DNA of 64,000 nt from Craspedostauros australis. Taxonomy: Eukaryota; Bacillariophyta; Bacillariophyceae; Mastogloiales; Achnanthaceae. Every line of letters begins with the position of its first letter. Within the stretch, counting starts at the first letter, position 1. The DNA lies in contig JAMXDE010000008.1 in NCBI GenBank assembly GCA_026770025.1, positions 682,001-746,000 of the forward strand. Reading direction: 5' to 3'. Under the pieces are notes generated by a model, which worked only from the letters and a program-made list of their open reading frames with translations, made no database searches and was not told the DNA's origin. A program made the translations under genes and the position numbers. Below, one piece after another: positions 44,659 through 57,349 of this stretch.

Positions 44659-47600
44659 GGATAGAGCCTTGGTTTGTGTTGTGGGAATATAATTTTATGG
44701 ATCGTGCTGGTGCAATGGGAGTCGAGTGGAGCAGAGCATTCCACAAATGGAAGAGCGTTTGGAGTGTTCAATGTACTATACCGTCCCCGCTGGTATGGCC
44801 TCGATTGCGACCAAGAAAGGAAGAAGCAGGATTAGCAACCGAGCAATCTGTTTTGTGGTCAGAAGTTGTGATCTGGAAAATTGCGCGGCAGCGGGCTATC
44901 AACCCTTCTGCGTATCAGTGGGAATCAAGCTCCGATTCTCACCTCAACGGTTAACCAAACCGCTTCAAGTCAGCACCAGCACCGCTGTGTGCTTGTTCGT
45001 GATACAACGCTCGTTGATGTGCAAGAGAGATCCACGTGCCGTCAGTGTCACATTGCGCCACAACAGAACAAACCAGTAAGTCTTTCTCTCTGTGCCGGCT
45101 ATCGGGCTTCGCTCCTGGCGCTGTTCCGGTCGCAAACCAACGAGTCACGGGGGGAGATATTTTTTGCCGGTTGGTCCAGCTGGAGCACCAATGACGGGTC
45201 CATAAAACTTAAAACATAGACTTTGAGACTCTGGGGAATGTTCTCCCTACTATGGAAACTATGGAGATTCGATTGACTTGCTTGGCTGTGTCACAATCGA
45301 TGAATAAGCACCACTCTACTGTACAAAGGTTGGTCGGCTCGCTCGCCCCGGACAATGAGGATTGTCGCATTCCAATTTCACCTCAAGCACATGTCAGCCA
45401 CATTGACATTTTGTTACAATTTTCACAACAACAGCGTGTGCGAAGAGCAGGATTGGCGCGGGGAGCAAGACTGGGAAAAGCCGTCGTACATACATACAGT
45501 TCGATGCACTACGGCCATTCGGCGAGTTCGGTGATGATGCGCGAAACGGGGAGATGATGGAAGGAGCGATTGATAGTTCCTTGGCGGATCGTGATTACAG
45601 CCTTACCGCATTTCACATTGCGAGTCCCACGGTGCAAACCAACCTGATACAGACATTCTTCGAGGGGCAACATGCGCTCTTCCCCCTCAGAAAGTGGAAC
45701 TCGATTGCGTTTCACGTTGCAGTCCCGCAAAACCAGTCTTCTGTCTGGAATCGAGCGAACAACTTTGTCAATATAACCATTATTGCCGCAATCCCCAACG
45801 ACATCAATCACGACTGAAAAATCGACTCTTGTTGATCACACCCTTGACCCAACCAAACGTGACAGTCCGCAGTCGTGTCAAGAATGACAGCCTGTCCTCC
45901 TTTGGTGTCAGAACCGTGACGATGCAAACGAGTGTATCCCGAACCGAACCGACAACACATCCACCTAGTTGGTGAGGTCTAACTAGAAGGGGCGCAGGGG
46001 CAGTGAGTAGGAGTTGTATCCTGCATGAAGAAAAACTACACATGGGAGACGCAACACATGCTCCTGATGGACAAGATCGATTGTATGATTGAACAATCAG
46101 AAAGATCCAGAAAATAATCAGAACAAACCAATTGTAAAACAGGTGGAATCAAAGATGCCAAGGGATCAAGATGAAACCTGTGACGACATGGATGCATGAC
46201 TGCAGAGTGTACCGCACGAATGTAGATGAGCATGATGATGCAGATATACATGATGAGACTGATGATGAAGGCATCTCGAGATATACATGACAATGTATGA
46301 GGCATGGCATGATGACAGCCAGAGAAAGTAACCATGAATACAGCAGCATTGCATGATGCTGTCATGGAAGATCCCTGAAATGAAAATAGAATTGAAAGAG
46401 ATGATGAGATTGAGCTCACAGTTCTAAAATGGGACAATCTAATAACAGATTAGATCACTGCTATCATAACCCCCAATTTCCAACAATCTTCCACGTGTTG
46501 AAGCAACACAGATGGCCATTCATTTCTCTTCATTTGCAGCAATGGTGAGTCGTCCTTGTCGTGCTGATGATAGTTTTTCTGAGATGCTAGTGATCATGAA
46601 ACTAGCATTCCAGTATGAAGGGTGCATGGAGCGATAGAGAGTGACTATGATGTCGAATATGCCTGTAAGCTTCATACATGATGTCCGCATGTGCACGTAG
46701 CAGAGCCCCCTTCATGATCCAGCCAAGGAGTATTTGCTCATATCCTATTTCACCCGATACAACATACGCGGTGTGTTTCTGGATGCTCTGAGGATTAGTG
46801 TTCTCGGATACGACCAGGAACTTGAACCAACGCGCATTTGGCATCCTTTGGAGATCCTGATTGCCATAGCGGAAGTCGTTGGTGGCTTCCAACCAACCCA
46901 TCATGCAATCGCAATGGTTCTGTGTAGACTGCGTTAGCAGCTTCTGTTGGACAACAAACTGCTTATCCATCTCCATGATACGGTGATCAAGAGGTCTCTG
47001 CCATCGATATCGGCATCAGAGACTTGAACAAGCCATGAAATAGCAAGGACGAAGTGCTTGCGCATCTGTTACCAGACCTCTGTTAGTGGCAACGTTGAGA
47101 CAGAAGAGATGGCAACGAAACTCTCACAACACGAAGCTCCTAAGAGGAGAAAGAGGGACGTGCGTTGCGTGCAACTCGGAACCCACCCATTAATGATCCC
47201 ACCATCTCTTTATCCCAACACGTGATGCGATAACATGCAACAAAGCATTTACATCAGAGCAGTCTAAACTAGAACCCTATTCTACAGAAGAGAAGCCGAT
47301 CCAGTCATGTTGGTCGTCTTCTGTTGTAAGTCACGAACGAGTCATGAGTACCAATGTGAAATCCGAACGTGAGTGCCACATGTGACATGAACACAGGGGT
47401 GGGAATGTGAAATGCGATTGGTCTCTGTGTATTCTGTCCACTTCTATTTCCAGTTTGCGATGAGTGCGAAGCGACTACTTGCGCGAATTCTCTGTTGGAT
47501 CTGTGGAACATGGAGGAGCGGCTTCCGAGATTTCCGCCCCTTCTCCCTCTTGTTCCTCTCTGTTCGTACAGCCGCCGTGAGATTTGGGAAGCGTCGCATC

Positions 47601-48382
47601 CGCGATTCCGCGCATCCTCAGCAAGTCACGAGCCGGTCGCGTGGTGTCAGAGACGATTTTCTCTCCGAGGCACAAGGAGATCATCACTGCACCCTCTCTT
47701 TGATTCCTGCTTTGACCGGCTCTCGGCGGATGGGCGAGGGACTGGATGGAACAACCGGTCGTGTCATCTCTGTGCATGCAGAGGAGACTTTGTCAGCGTG
47801 TGGCAGTCCCGGTCGGGAACATGAGGGAACTGTTCCGCATGATCCCTCCCTGGTACCCCCAGATCGTGCAAGGTGGGGTGATCATCCACCCACCCACGAT
47901 CAGCACGAACGGCATGGTGTTGGCTGGGACCTGATGCCAGGCTTGTACCTCGAAACGTGATGTGGGGAACTCTCAGGAGGAAGTTCGCAACTGGAGCGCC
48001 CCTACTTTTGTGTGTTCCCGCACATTCTCATCTCATCCGCGTTCCGCGTTCACACGCTGCCAAACAGTTCACCTTGGTGGGGGTAGCAAACATGTCGCCG
48101 CGCACCCGGAGTTCCACCGGTACACAGATCTGGATCTATCGCAATTGATCGTGACGACAAAACATCACAGGAACGCGCTTGGTGGCGAAACCGGAAGCAA
48201 ACATCGTCGCGAATGTGTGGTATGGGCACATCTTCGCAGGTATGCATCACATCTTCTGCTCACAATCCAAGAAAGACTCAATCTTGAACACGTTCGCAAA
48301 AGCAGACAAAGCAGTAACTTTCTACGAGTACTGCCTCGCACCACTCAACCACTCAACCACTCAACCAACCAACTTGCTCACC
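44659..48382. other. 3.7-kb gene-poor interval between two RND genes
   Basis: The longest stretch without a recognisable gene. Frames such as 45252-45557, 45554-45817 and 47412-47960 on the plus strand, and 46602-46976 on the minus strand, have no family features. The 46140-46330 part is ATGATG-rich, with AGATATACATGA occurring twice. The last few hundred bases should contain the promoter of the Dispatched-like gene. I see no tRNA or other RNA gene. Confidence 0.45.
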
Positions 48383-51300
48383 ATGGCCGACGACAAGCTG
48401 GACGTCAAGTCCGATTCGTTCGCATCCTCTGACGAAGAAGGCATGGGCCTGAAGAACGCCAACGATCACGAGGATGATCCGGACATGACCAAGGCACCCA
48501 AGTCCGATGAACTCATGCGTGACGAGTCGGAGAACGACTGCGACGGCATCCTCGAGCGCCAAAGCAAGCACGTGGCAAGAAATCCATGCATCTACTTGTG
48601 GAGCTCCTTCCTCGTGGCGACCTTGCTGTCCGTCATCGGTCTCGTCGTGGGCGAGTTCTCCCTCAGCAACGAAAGTAACGGATGGGATTCCCGCGGCACG
48701 CTCATCGCCGATCGCCACATGCAGCTGTCCCTCGTGCAAGAGTTTCGGGACGAGCTGGCCACAGGAGACGACGCTATCTGGGTCGAGCTGACGACCAACG
48801 TGCAGAAGAGTGTCGACAGCGAGGACGGAGACAGCCGCCGCAAGTTGCAAGGCGACGATAGTGCCGTGTCCACAGTCCACTCCCTCTTCTCCGATACCAA
48901 CGAACCGAACGAACCAGGATTCATCGATCGTCGCATGACGGCCAGGTACGACCACGCCAACCGCAAGGGATCGATCCTCGAGAAGATGATGCCGCAACCA
49001 GACAGGAGTCTTACCATGGACCATGTGCGTGCCAGCCACCCCTTGGTATCCGCATTCGGCAAGGAGCACTTCCGTCGGCTCGATCAAGAAGAGGATCCCT
49101 TTCCGGGCTGCGACATGAGCTTCTACACCAGTGGCGATGTCTTCGCCAATACTCGTCTCTGGCCCATCTGGAAGACGTCCTCATCGTACAAGACCGCGTT
49201 GAACGCCGAAGTGTTGGAAGACTTGTGCAACACCGAGGACAACACGCAGAAGGTCCTCGAAGACAACAACCATTGCGTGAGATGTGACCCAGACAGCCCC
49301 AAGTGCCTCCCGCCGTTGTCCATTGTCACGTACGCCCGCATCCACGTCGACAATGGCCACTCTCTTTCTTGCTCCGAACTTGCGGCCGCATGGGAACCCC
49401 TCCGAGCCCAGACCGAAGCCCTGTGGAAGACCTGCGTCGAAACAGTCAAGGCCGAATTTGACCCGCAAAACCCCGAACTGCCAGAACTGTGTCCCTTTGG
49501 CTTCTCGACCTCGTACGTCGACGAAGGCTTCGACGCAACGCAGGAGACGCTGTACACATCAACCATCTTTGCCACATTCCCATCCACGAAGAATATCGAG
49601 GACATGTACGACATCGAAGACAAGTTCGATCGAGGAACGTCCAAGATCAGCGGAGCTTACGACACCCAAGACGAAAACTTCAACGAGCTCTTCCAGGATA
49701 GCGTGCTGACACGTGACATGGCCCTGGCTCTGGCATCTGCCGTCATCGTGGCCCTAGCGGTCTTGGTGCATACGCGCAGTCCCCTGCTGACAGGCATCGG
49801 TCTGCTCCAGATCATCTTCAGCTTCCCTCTCGCTTTCTTCGTCTACAAGCTGATTCTCGGGTTCGACTTCTTCCCATTCCTCAACTTCATCGGACTCTTC
49901 GTTATCTTTGCACTTGGCGCCGACGACGTAAGTGAATTCGTTGTCTCGTGCAATGCTGCGCTGGTCGTTTTCTGTCTCCCTCCTGCACACATACACACAC
50001 ACCATGCGTCAGTGGATACACCGCAATGCGCTTACTCGCTCATAACAAACCTGCCTGCTCACTCCCTTTTGCTCCCTTTCTCGTTCCATCCTTGTCTCAC
50101 GCTTTTTCGTGGCATTGCAGGTCTTTGTGGCCGTCGACAAGTGGAAGAACGTCCGTCTGGACCACCCATCTGCATCCACAGAGTTTGTTGCGGCCGAGGC
50201 ATTGCCAGATGCGGCCAGCGCCATGTTCCTCACCACGGTGACAACTGCCGTGGCATTCTTCTCCACTGCCATCTGCCCCGTCGCCCCCATCAAGCTGTTC
50301 GCAATCTTTTGCGGACTTCTGGTGCTCTTCGATTACGTCATGTGCGTGGTGCTCGTGTTCCCGACGCTCTGCATCTACGATCTATCACTCCAACGATCGA
50401 TGGGCGGGCAACCAAGCTGCTGCATCTCCATCACCAACTGTTTCAGAAAGAGCGGCGGCGATGGTGACAACGAGAACGCAAAAGATGATGCGAGCCGCGA
50501 AGACATGGACGGCAACGGCGAAGAGCAGCACTCGCTGATCCACCGCGCTCTCCTCATGTACTTCGACGCTATTCTCAAATTGCGCTGGGTGCTCTTCGTT
50601 GCCAGCGCTGCCGCATTTGGAGTCACCACCTACTACGCGTCGACCTTGGAACTGCCAACATCATCCGATGTTCGACTTTTGCCAGAAAGCCATGAGTTTG
50701 AGAAGAGTTATACCTGGAGGCAAAAGGTGCTGTACGATCAGCTGCAGCGCGGCGGCGGAAGCACAGCGAATGTCATCTGGGGCGTCACCCCTGCCGATAC
50801 TGGCGACCACAGTGAGTGACCACGTGTGGACGGTGCGCTGGAATACCGTCGGTTGACTTATGCTCGTAGTCTTGTTGCCTTGCTGTCATGGTGCCTTGCT
50901 GCCTTCCCGCTGGTGTCTACCCCATCTCTCTCGAGAACAACAGTGACTCAACCAAGCTCCTTCCGCTCTCTCTCTCTCTCTCTCTCTCTCTTATCACCTC
51001 CATTGTAATCCCTGAATGCAATGAATCATCCACGGCCAAACATCATGCGACGTGCCTCTCACAGACAATCCCGCATCATGGACGACGCTTGAGCTCGATT
51101 CCGATTTCAACGCCGCCGCCACAGATGCTCAGAAGCATCTTCTTGGGTTTTGCGACGACATGTTCGAAAGAGAGTTTGCGAAGAAGGTCAGCGTCGACTT
51201 CGAGTGCGCCATCAACAGGTTCGATCAATGGTTGGTTGATGAGAGTACATCGGCCACACCGTCGCAAGAGTACAGCAGCAATTGCGGAGGAGCGCAAGCC

Positions 51301-52200
51301 GTGCCAGTCGCAGAGGGTGACTTCGATGCTTGCATTGCGGCATGGGCCGACAAGGTTGGCGACACCACGATCCTTTCTTGGGAAGGCAAGGTCCGCATCA
51401 TCCTCTTCCCTTTTTCATCTCGTGTGCGCTATGATGATCACTACGATGATTTGGACAGCGAATGGAACCTCATCGAAGATTGGATGAGCGATAAGAACGA
51501 CGAAGGTCCCGACGCCGTGAACGCGGCATACTTCTCGTCTCAAGACTTCTGGTGGTACGATACGAACGGTCAGATGTTGACCACGGCGTATGGATCTGCC
51601 GGCATCGCGCTGGGTGCCGCGGCTATCATGCTGCTCCTGACAACCAGATCCTTGGTGCTGACTCTGTTTTCGACATTCACGATCGCGTACGTCGTCGTGT
51701 CGGTCACTGCCACTCTGGTGTCCTTGGGCTGGACGCTCGGGTTTCTGGAATCGATCTGCTTCGCCATTCTGATCGGTATCGCTTGCGACTTCGTGCTTCA
51801 TTTCAGCCACGCGTATGCCACCCTGCCAGGCGAGGTGTCGAGGGAAGAACGCGCCAAGTACGCAGTGATCAAGATGGGACCATCCATCCTTGCGGCGGCA
51901 TTTACCACCATGGCATCCGCCTGCATCATGCTGGGCACCATCATCACCTTCTTTTCGAAGTTCGCTGTCGTCTTGGTCATGACGGTCATCCAGGCAACGG
52001 CGGGAACATTCATTGTCTTCATTTCCTTGGTACTCTGCATCGGACCATCCAATCCAACGAGACTGTTTGAGGCCATGGTCTCCAAATGCAGCGGCGGTGA
52101 CAAGGAGACGGACGCAGACCAAAATGCCAATCGCAGTGGTGACAGCAGTGGTGGCAGCAGTGATGCCGACGACCAACAGAATGTCGAGTTGACAGCGTGA
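48383..52200 (+). CDS. Dispatched-like RND-superfamily transporter
   Basis: Three exons, 48383-49927, 50121-50811 and 51065-52200, join in phase to give 1,123 aa. The introns are 193 nt (GTAAGT/TTGCAG) and 253 nt (GTGAGT/TCACAG), the latter with a CT microsatellite. The acidic cytosolic N-terminus is followed by a first helix (LWSSFLVATLLSVIGLVVGE), a large extracellular loop with several Cys, and a helix bundle containing FVIFALGADD, joined across intron 1 to VFVAVDKWKN. That GADD-V/I-F-V block is diagnostic of Dispatched-type proteins and carries the paired Asp for cation-driven transport. The second half repeats the fold, with LIGIACDFVLHFSHAYATLP. Family members export lipid-modified or hydrophobic cargo; the cargo in protists is unknown. 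The ATG at 48383 is chosen over a frame extending upstream to 48179, which looks non-coding. Confidence 0.9.
50968..50993. repeat. CT dinucleotide microsatellite in intron 2
   Basis: About 13 CT units inside the second intron of the Dispatched-like gene, upstream of its acceptor. Confidence 0.9.
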
Positions 52201-52498
52201 GATCGTCGGTGATCAAACCAAGGGTAGCCGACCGCAGTGACGCTTCACGGTTGGGATGACTCATGATGACAATCGCTTTTCCACTCCACGCCATCCATAC
52301 GGTTTCGTACGCATCACACTCTGGTGTGGAATAGAGGAGAGTTTGAGACAGTACGTTCTGCATGCCAATGCAATTCTATTATAGTACATGCTGATTATTT
52401 CTATTCTGCCTGGTACTATGTCATGCAAAGGAGATTGGGACCATTCCATAATACTCTGGTTACTTTGAGCACATGCGAGCGAGAGTCTTGTTTCTGCC

Positions 52499-53773
52499 TC
52501 ATGTTTCGGCCGCCCCAGCAGCTGTTTCTGTCGGCACGATCTGCTGGTTGTGCAATGCCCTCCAGAAGCCGACGTCGATCAACTTGTCGACAGGAATGCC
52601 CGGATCCTGTGATTCCAGTACTTTGTGGAAGAGGCGTTGGTGTTTGTTTGCTGCAGATGCGGAGGCGTCGTCATCTTTGAGCACAACCTTGATGTGACAG
52701 CACTGTGGTGTTGAAGGCGCAGGTCGGTCATTCCCTCCATCTTTGGCGGCAGTAGCGTTGGTACCAGTACTGGCACTCGCATTGACTTCGTAGTCAACAC
52801 GGTCACCACCGCCGACCACCCTCGCTAAGCCTTGATCCACCACCAGCGCTGCATTTTCGTCAATGCCCACACAAACCAGCTCGGTGTTATCTGTCTCTTC
52901 CTGGTGGAACTCGCCACTGTCACTGCCACTGCCACTGCCACTGGCGTCGCCGCTTTGCAGCAACATTTCGTCCGAGTCCTGACAACGTGGCAATCCGTTG
53001 CTTTGCGTGGCATCGTAGTGCGGTACACACAAAGTGTTGGGCAGGTATCCCAAACCACCGACGCGGATGTACTTCCAGTCCTTCTTCTGCTGTTTGGTGA
53101 GGTTGGGATCGACGTTGAGGAATGTGGTTGGATCCATGGAATCGCTGTGACCGTGCGCGAACCACGCGATGGCGCCAGCGCTGCCGCCACACAGCACGAC
53201 GGGGGTGGTTTTTGGAACTGAATCTGACGACGATGCAGTGACGGGCGCCTCCACTCGCTGCCGCAGCATCCGATCCATGCCAAGCTGCTTCCACCGATTG
53301 ACGGCGTACAGCGTGTTACCACCGCTGACCATGATGATATCCGCCATTGCGATCGTCTCCGCGATATCCTGCAGGGAGGGCATGCGTTCGGGAGGTATCC
53401 GTTCACTCACATCCAGCTTCGTGACGTCCACGAATGGCGGCACCTTGCGATCGGCATACGCGTGCGTTTGCGCGTGGAAAGCATCCTCCTTGTCGTACAC
53501 GGCCGTTCCCAAGTACACCATTCGAAGTGGGGAACCAGTGGTGCCCTGACGCGCGAGGCTGAGCACGGCATTCGCAATGCTGGGCAGGCACATGGATCGT
53601 CCACGGCCTGCCGCGACCACTTTGAGGTGGTGGAACGCCATCGGTGAGCCTCCTTTGGTTCCAGTTGCCTCGGTGGACTGCGTCGTCAGTGCAGCCGCTG
53701 TACCAACCAGACAGGCGACGACGGTCAACACGAGACGGAAGAGATGACGCGGCTTGGAACCGCAGTGTGGCAT
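52499..53773 (-). CDS. Peptidase family S51 (dipeptidase E / cyanophycinase-like)
   Basis: 424 aa from the ATG at 53773. The N-terminus is a signal-peptide-like segment (RLVLTVVACLVGTAAALT), so the enzyme probably enters the secretory pathway or an organelle. The S51 core is clear: IIMVSGGNTLYAVNRWKQLG for the strand-turn block, and LCGGSAGAIAWF with the catalytic Ser in the GxSAG nucleophile elbow (about 53165-53195). VCVGIDENAALVV follows the family pattern after the active site. Members cleave alpha-aspartyl dipeptides or cyanophycin; substrate choice cannot be read here. Two low-complexity linkers (SGDASGSGSGSDSGE and an Ala/Thr/Asn stretch) are inserted, making it longer than bacterial PepE (about 230 aa). 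The reading frame upstream of 53773 is not conserved. It is convergent with the Dispatched-like gene. Confidence 0.85.
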   Translation of the reverse strand: MPHCGSKPRHLFRLVLTVVACLVGTAAALTTQSTEATGTKGGSPMAFHHLKVVAAGRGRSMCLPSIANAVLSLARQGTTGSPLRMVYLGTAVYDKEDAFHAQTHAYADRKVPPFVDVTKLDVSERIPPERMPSLQDIAETIAMADIIMVSGGNTLYAVNRWKQLGMDRMLRQRVEAPVTASSSDSVPKTTPVVLCGGSAGAIAWFAHGHSDSMDPTTFLNVDPNLTKQQKKDWKYIRVGGLGYLPNTLCVPHYDATQSNGLPRCQDSDEMLLQSGDASGSGSGSDSGEFHQEETDNTELVCVGIDENAALVVDQGLARVVGGGDRVDYEVNASASTGTNATAAKDGGNDRPAPSTPQCCHIKVVLKDDDASASAANKHQRLFHKVLESQDPGIPVDKLIDVGFWRALHNQQIVPTETAAGAAET

Positions 53774-54436
53774 CTGTGCTGAATGAAGGTGCCTCGTCTG
53801 GTCCCAAGAGAAGGGAGGTGTTGTGGACGCGTTGCATGCGTTGTATGGTATGGTATGGCACCGTCCAGATGAGCACGACCCGCGAGTATCGTGTGTGTTG
53901 TGCAGCGTGTTTTTCCACGGAGATTCCGCCACCATGATGTGTCGGAAGCTCGATGACGCAGATGGATCTTTCGTGTCATTCTTTTGGCGTTGGTGTTCGT
54001 TGATGACTCAGTGGACTCAACTTCAAGCTCATTGGTGTCAGCTTTCGTGTTCGCTTCCGTGTGGAAATGGAGTTCTTCTTTTTCTCTGGTTCGGTGTGAC
54101 ACTCGTTGTCTTTTCTCGGCGCCTTTTTGGTGTCATCGTGTCGCGTTCTCTTTGTTCTTCGCCGTCGTTGACAACCGCAATGATGCCAACCACAGGATCG
54201 AGCCCAACAAGAGGGACGATCTCCATCGCACCCGCATCATACCTCTGCGCTGGACATCGCACATTGGACTTCGGGAAGAAAGCTCGGGCAGTGCTGGCAA
54301 CATTCATGAAGAGCGCGAAGAGAAGCCTCCGACTGTCGGTGATCTGGCTTGGCCGAAGCGCATTCATCATCATCCACTCTGGAACGACACCTCTTCTCGC
54401 TCACCTCCCTGCTGCCTTTGGATTACCAATCTGTGA
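53774..54436. other. Divergent intergenic region
   Basis: About 660 nt between the S51 peptidase and the RING protein, transcribed away from each other. It should hold both promoters. Plus-strand frames 53823-54509 and 53984-54436 are long but lack features. Confidence 0.45.
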
Positions 54437-56090
54437 ATGGACGTGCCAGTTGCACTGTCACTCAACAGACACACATCAGGGCAATCAGGAGACAATACGA
54501 AGACTGTAATACTCACTCGATTCAGCCATTTATTATACATCTTGGGCAAGTGCACATCGCAAGTGAACGCCAAGCCAGTGTCTCAAGAGAAGAACAGGAA
54601 GCAGAAGAAGGGGTGGACACTTTTTCAACCAGTGGGAATCGCAAAAGAGATGACGCCAATCCATCCAACGATGCTGCGTGGCGCCGCGCGTCATGAACAG
54701 AGCACCACTGATGCGTTCGCGCCAGCTGACGAGACACGCTCGTACTTGGACTCGAACATATCCCCTGGCCAACAACACCAGCAATCAAGACGGTTAGGCG
54801 CAAAGGATCAAGCTGGTGACATCTTGGCAATGCTCGGCATGGGCTTGCTCGTGGCGTTCTTCTTTGCGTTGATGATGTGGTTCTGGTTCAAGGTGGACGA
54901 ATGGTGCGGCGAGACGTGCTCTCGATCTCGGCTTCGGCAGCGACGTCGTCGAGCAGAAATCCGCCGGCGCAACGAGGAATGGCGAAGGCGCATGGCATTG
55001 CCATCCAATGATGGCACAAACGCACAAACAGATGGACCGTCCAGTGGCCGGCCCGTATTTCCAGAAATGACAGTTGCTGAGCGAACGTCCGTGCTGCGGT
55101 TCTTCTTCACGAAGCGAGCGTGTCTCTATCAGGCGATGCAGCAGCAGGCCTTGGTCGATGGAATGCAAAAGCAGGCCAGCCCCATCGAGCATCGAAGAAC
55201 ATCATCGCGCAAGGTGCGGTTTGCTCTTCCGGTCGATGACAGTGACGACGATGAAGACGACGACGATGCTGAAGTTATCGGCGACGTGTCGAAAATGGAT
55301 TCCACCGGTGCTGATACTGAGAAAGCATCGGGCAATGCTGTGGACAAGAGCGTGGATGAATTGCCCACTCACAGCCCGGCTCCATTGAAGTCAAAGACTG
55401 CCGCCGACACGTCCGGCGATCACCAAAGTGGAAACAATTCTGAAGTATCTACGTGGTCACTGACAGACAATGATCGCGCACCTCGCATCAACACAAAGAA
55501 GAAGTTCAACAACAGCGGCGGCGCTGCCTCAAATGCAGCATGCTGCTCGATTTGCTTGATGGAATACGGTGAGTACCTGGAAAAGCAATCCATTCCTCCC
55601 ATTCCTCCATGCTCCTGTGCGATTTGTATCCGTGCATATTATTGTAGTACCACGAAAAGGAGGATCCCTTTGCGCTGTGCCCATCATCAGTGAAGAGCTA
55701 GGTGTGCTGTCACATCAGTCCATCTAATCGATTCGATCATGCCCCTATGTTCCACCTGGACCTGAACGAGGCTATTTCACTCACCGCCATCCCTTCTCCG
55801 TGCATGCACAACCTCCAATCCTCTGTGCGACACGTATTATATATACGAATACATATGCCGGCACATACACTTTCCGACTTTTGTGATGCTCTCCTCAATT
55901 CGATTGTCTCGTGGATCCAGGACCTCGCGACCATGTGATAACAGGCACCAGCTGTACCCATCTGTTCCACTTGGATTGCGCGTTGGAATGGATGAAGCAT
56001 GGAGCGATGGAGTGCCCCAACTGCCGTTGCATCCTCATCCAGCCAACTGAGCTCGAGGTCGCCCGGATTGATCGCAAGCACAGATCGTAG
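54437..56090 (+). CDS. Membrane-anchored RING-H2 finger protein (probable E3 ubiquitin ligase)
   Basis: Three exons, 54437-55568, 55648-55701 and 55945-56090, join in phase to give 443 aa. A single membrane helix (MLGMGLLVAFFFALMMWFWF, residues about 133-155) is followed by an Arg-rich cytosolic stretch and an acidic segment (DDSDDDEDDDDAEV). The RING begins at the end of exon 1 (CCSICLMEY). A 54-nt exon supplies the loop, and exon 3 gives CTHLFHLDCALEW ... CPNCRCIL, completing a C3H2C3 pattern. Direct splicing of exon 1 to exon 3 would leave the first loop too short for a RING, which supports the small middle exon (TTGTAG acceptor, GTGTGC donor). The E2 partner and target are unknown. A later in-frame ATG at 54650 is an alternative start. 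Confidence 0.75.
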
Positions 56091-56510
56091 TGCAGCGTAG
56101 CACGCTCTCTCTCTCTCTCTCCAGCTATTGGAGCTCTGTCAATTGTTAAATGTCGCCTATCCACAGTCTTTACTAGTATATGTTCAGCTCTGCTCTCTCT
56201 CTCTCTTTGGAATATTCCACTTGCCTCTCTTCTTTTGCGAGTACAACCTCTCTGGGGAAGATATAGTATAGTACGACCAGTTGAGGCCCGGAGGTGATAT
56301 TGCAGCTGGCAGTCTCCCCTCTCCGCAGGTCTCTATTCTTGGGAGGCCAAAGTAGTTCCGATGGTGGCGTTCGCGAACGGGGGCTCGGGACAAACTTTCC
56401 TCGTAGCGACATGAACACGATCTGACATAACTGATGACTCGTTCGACTGCATGCGGGACGAAGCATCAGCGAGATCAACCTCGAATGTTCGCCAATCCAA
56501 CAGCATCTTC
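56091..56510. other. Intergenic left of the piggyBac-like element
   Basis: About 420 nt with two CT microsatellites (around 56105-56122 and 56192-56207). No supportable gene. Confidence 0.5.
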
Positions 56511-56514
56511 GTAG

Positions 56515-56530
56515 TGCCTATCCGCTTTTT
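56515..56530 (+). repeat. Left terminal inverted repeat of the piggyBac-like element
   Basis: 16 bp identical to the complement of 60437-60452. Confidence 0.92.
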
Positions 56531-57349
56531 TGCCGAAAAGGGGCGCAAAGGGGCTACAATGGGCCACATAGGGCCACAAATTTCCCGGATAAAAACAACC
56601 AACCCTTATCACCAACAACAATGTGTATATAATGGTATCAATTGAAAGCCAAGAGTGAGATCTATCTGATGATGTTGTCAAACTTGCTGTGTGTTGATCG
56701 CTTGGATTCCATTTTATTGCTTGTGTTGACCCCATTTTGGAGGTTTTCCCCAAACCGACCGCGAAAAAAAAACGGTGGAAAACGCAGGGGCTACACAGGG
56801 GCTACACGTACAATTCTACTGGGCCCTGGTACAAAATAATTTTCGGAACCCGTTCAAAACAGGCGCGCAAGCCTCTTCCATCCCCGGTTGGCACTTTGTT
56901 TCGTCTGTTGGACCTGTTCGTGGCATCGATGGAATCGCGAGTCTCTTCCGGTTGCGGTGGTGTGGTGGTTGCCTGCTGTGTGTTGTTCGTCGGCCCCTTG
57001 TGTGCCGTTGAAGTTGGTGCTCTCGGCTCGTGATTCGAAATTTGTCGTGTCGGCGACTTCAAACACACCAACACCTGTATTTGAATCCAATGTTCACATG
57101 CAGCAATGAACATGAGGCCATTCCAAGATGTTGCCACCATCTATCAATGATCGTTGCTGGCGACAATGGTTTCAGAGCAGTGCAACAGATCCATAACAGT
57201 CGGCGATCGCTCGATTTGTTGGGGCATGACGCTGTATCACTTCTTGCACATCAACATGCACACAACATTTGATTGAGACATGAACACTTTCATCGCACAC
57301 ATTCTGATCATCCCCCTCCCAACATCTCCGCAACACGAACAACATCAAC
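56531..57349. other. 5' internal region of the piggyBac-like element
   Basis: About 820 nt between the left terminus and the transposase ATG, with five GGGGCTACA/GGGCCACA-type subterminal motifs. No separate gene is convincing; it likely contains the transposase promoter. Confidence 0.5.

Noticed and set aside
47412-47960. 182-codon plus-strand frame upstream of the Dispatched-like gene
   Set aside because: No domain, signal or membrane feature, and the opposite strand is equally open; read as promoter DNA.
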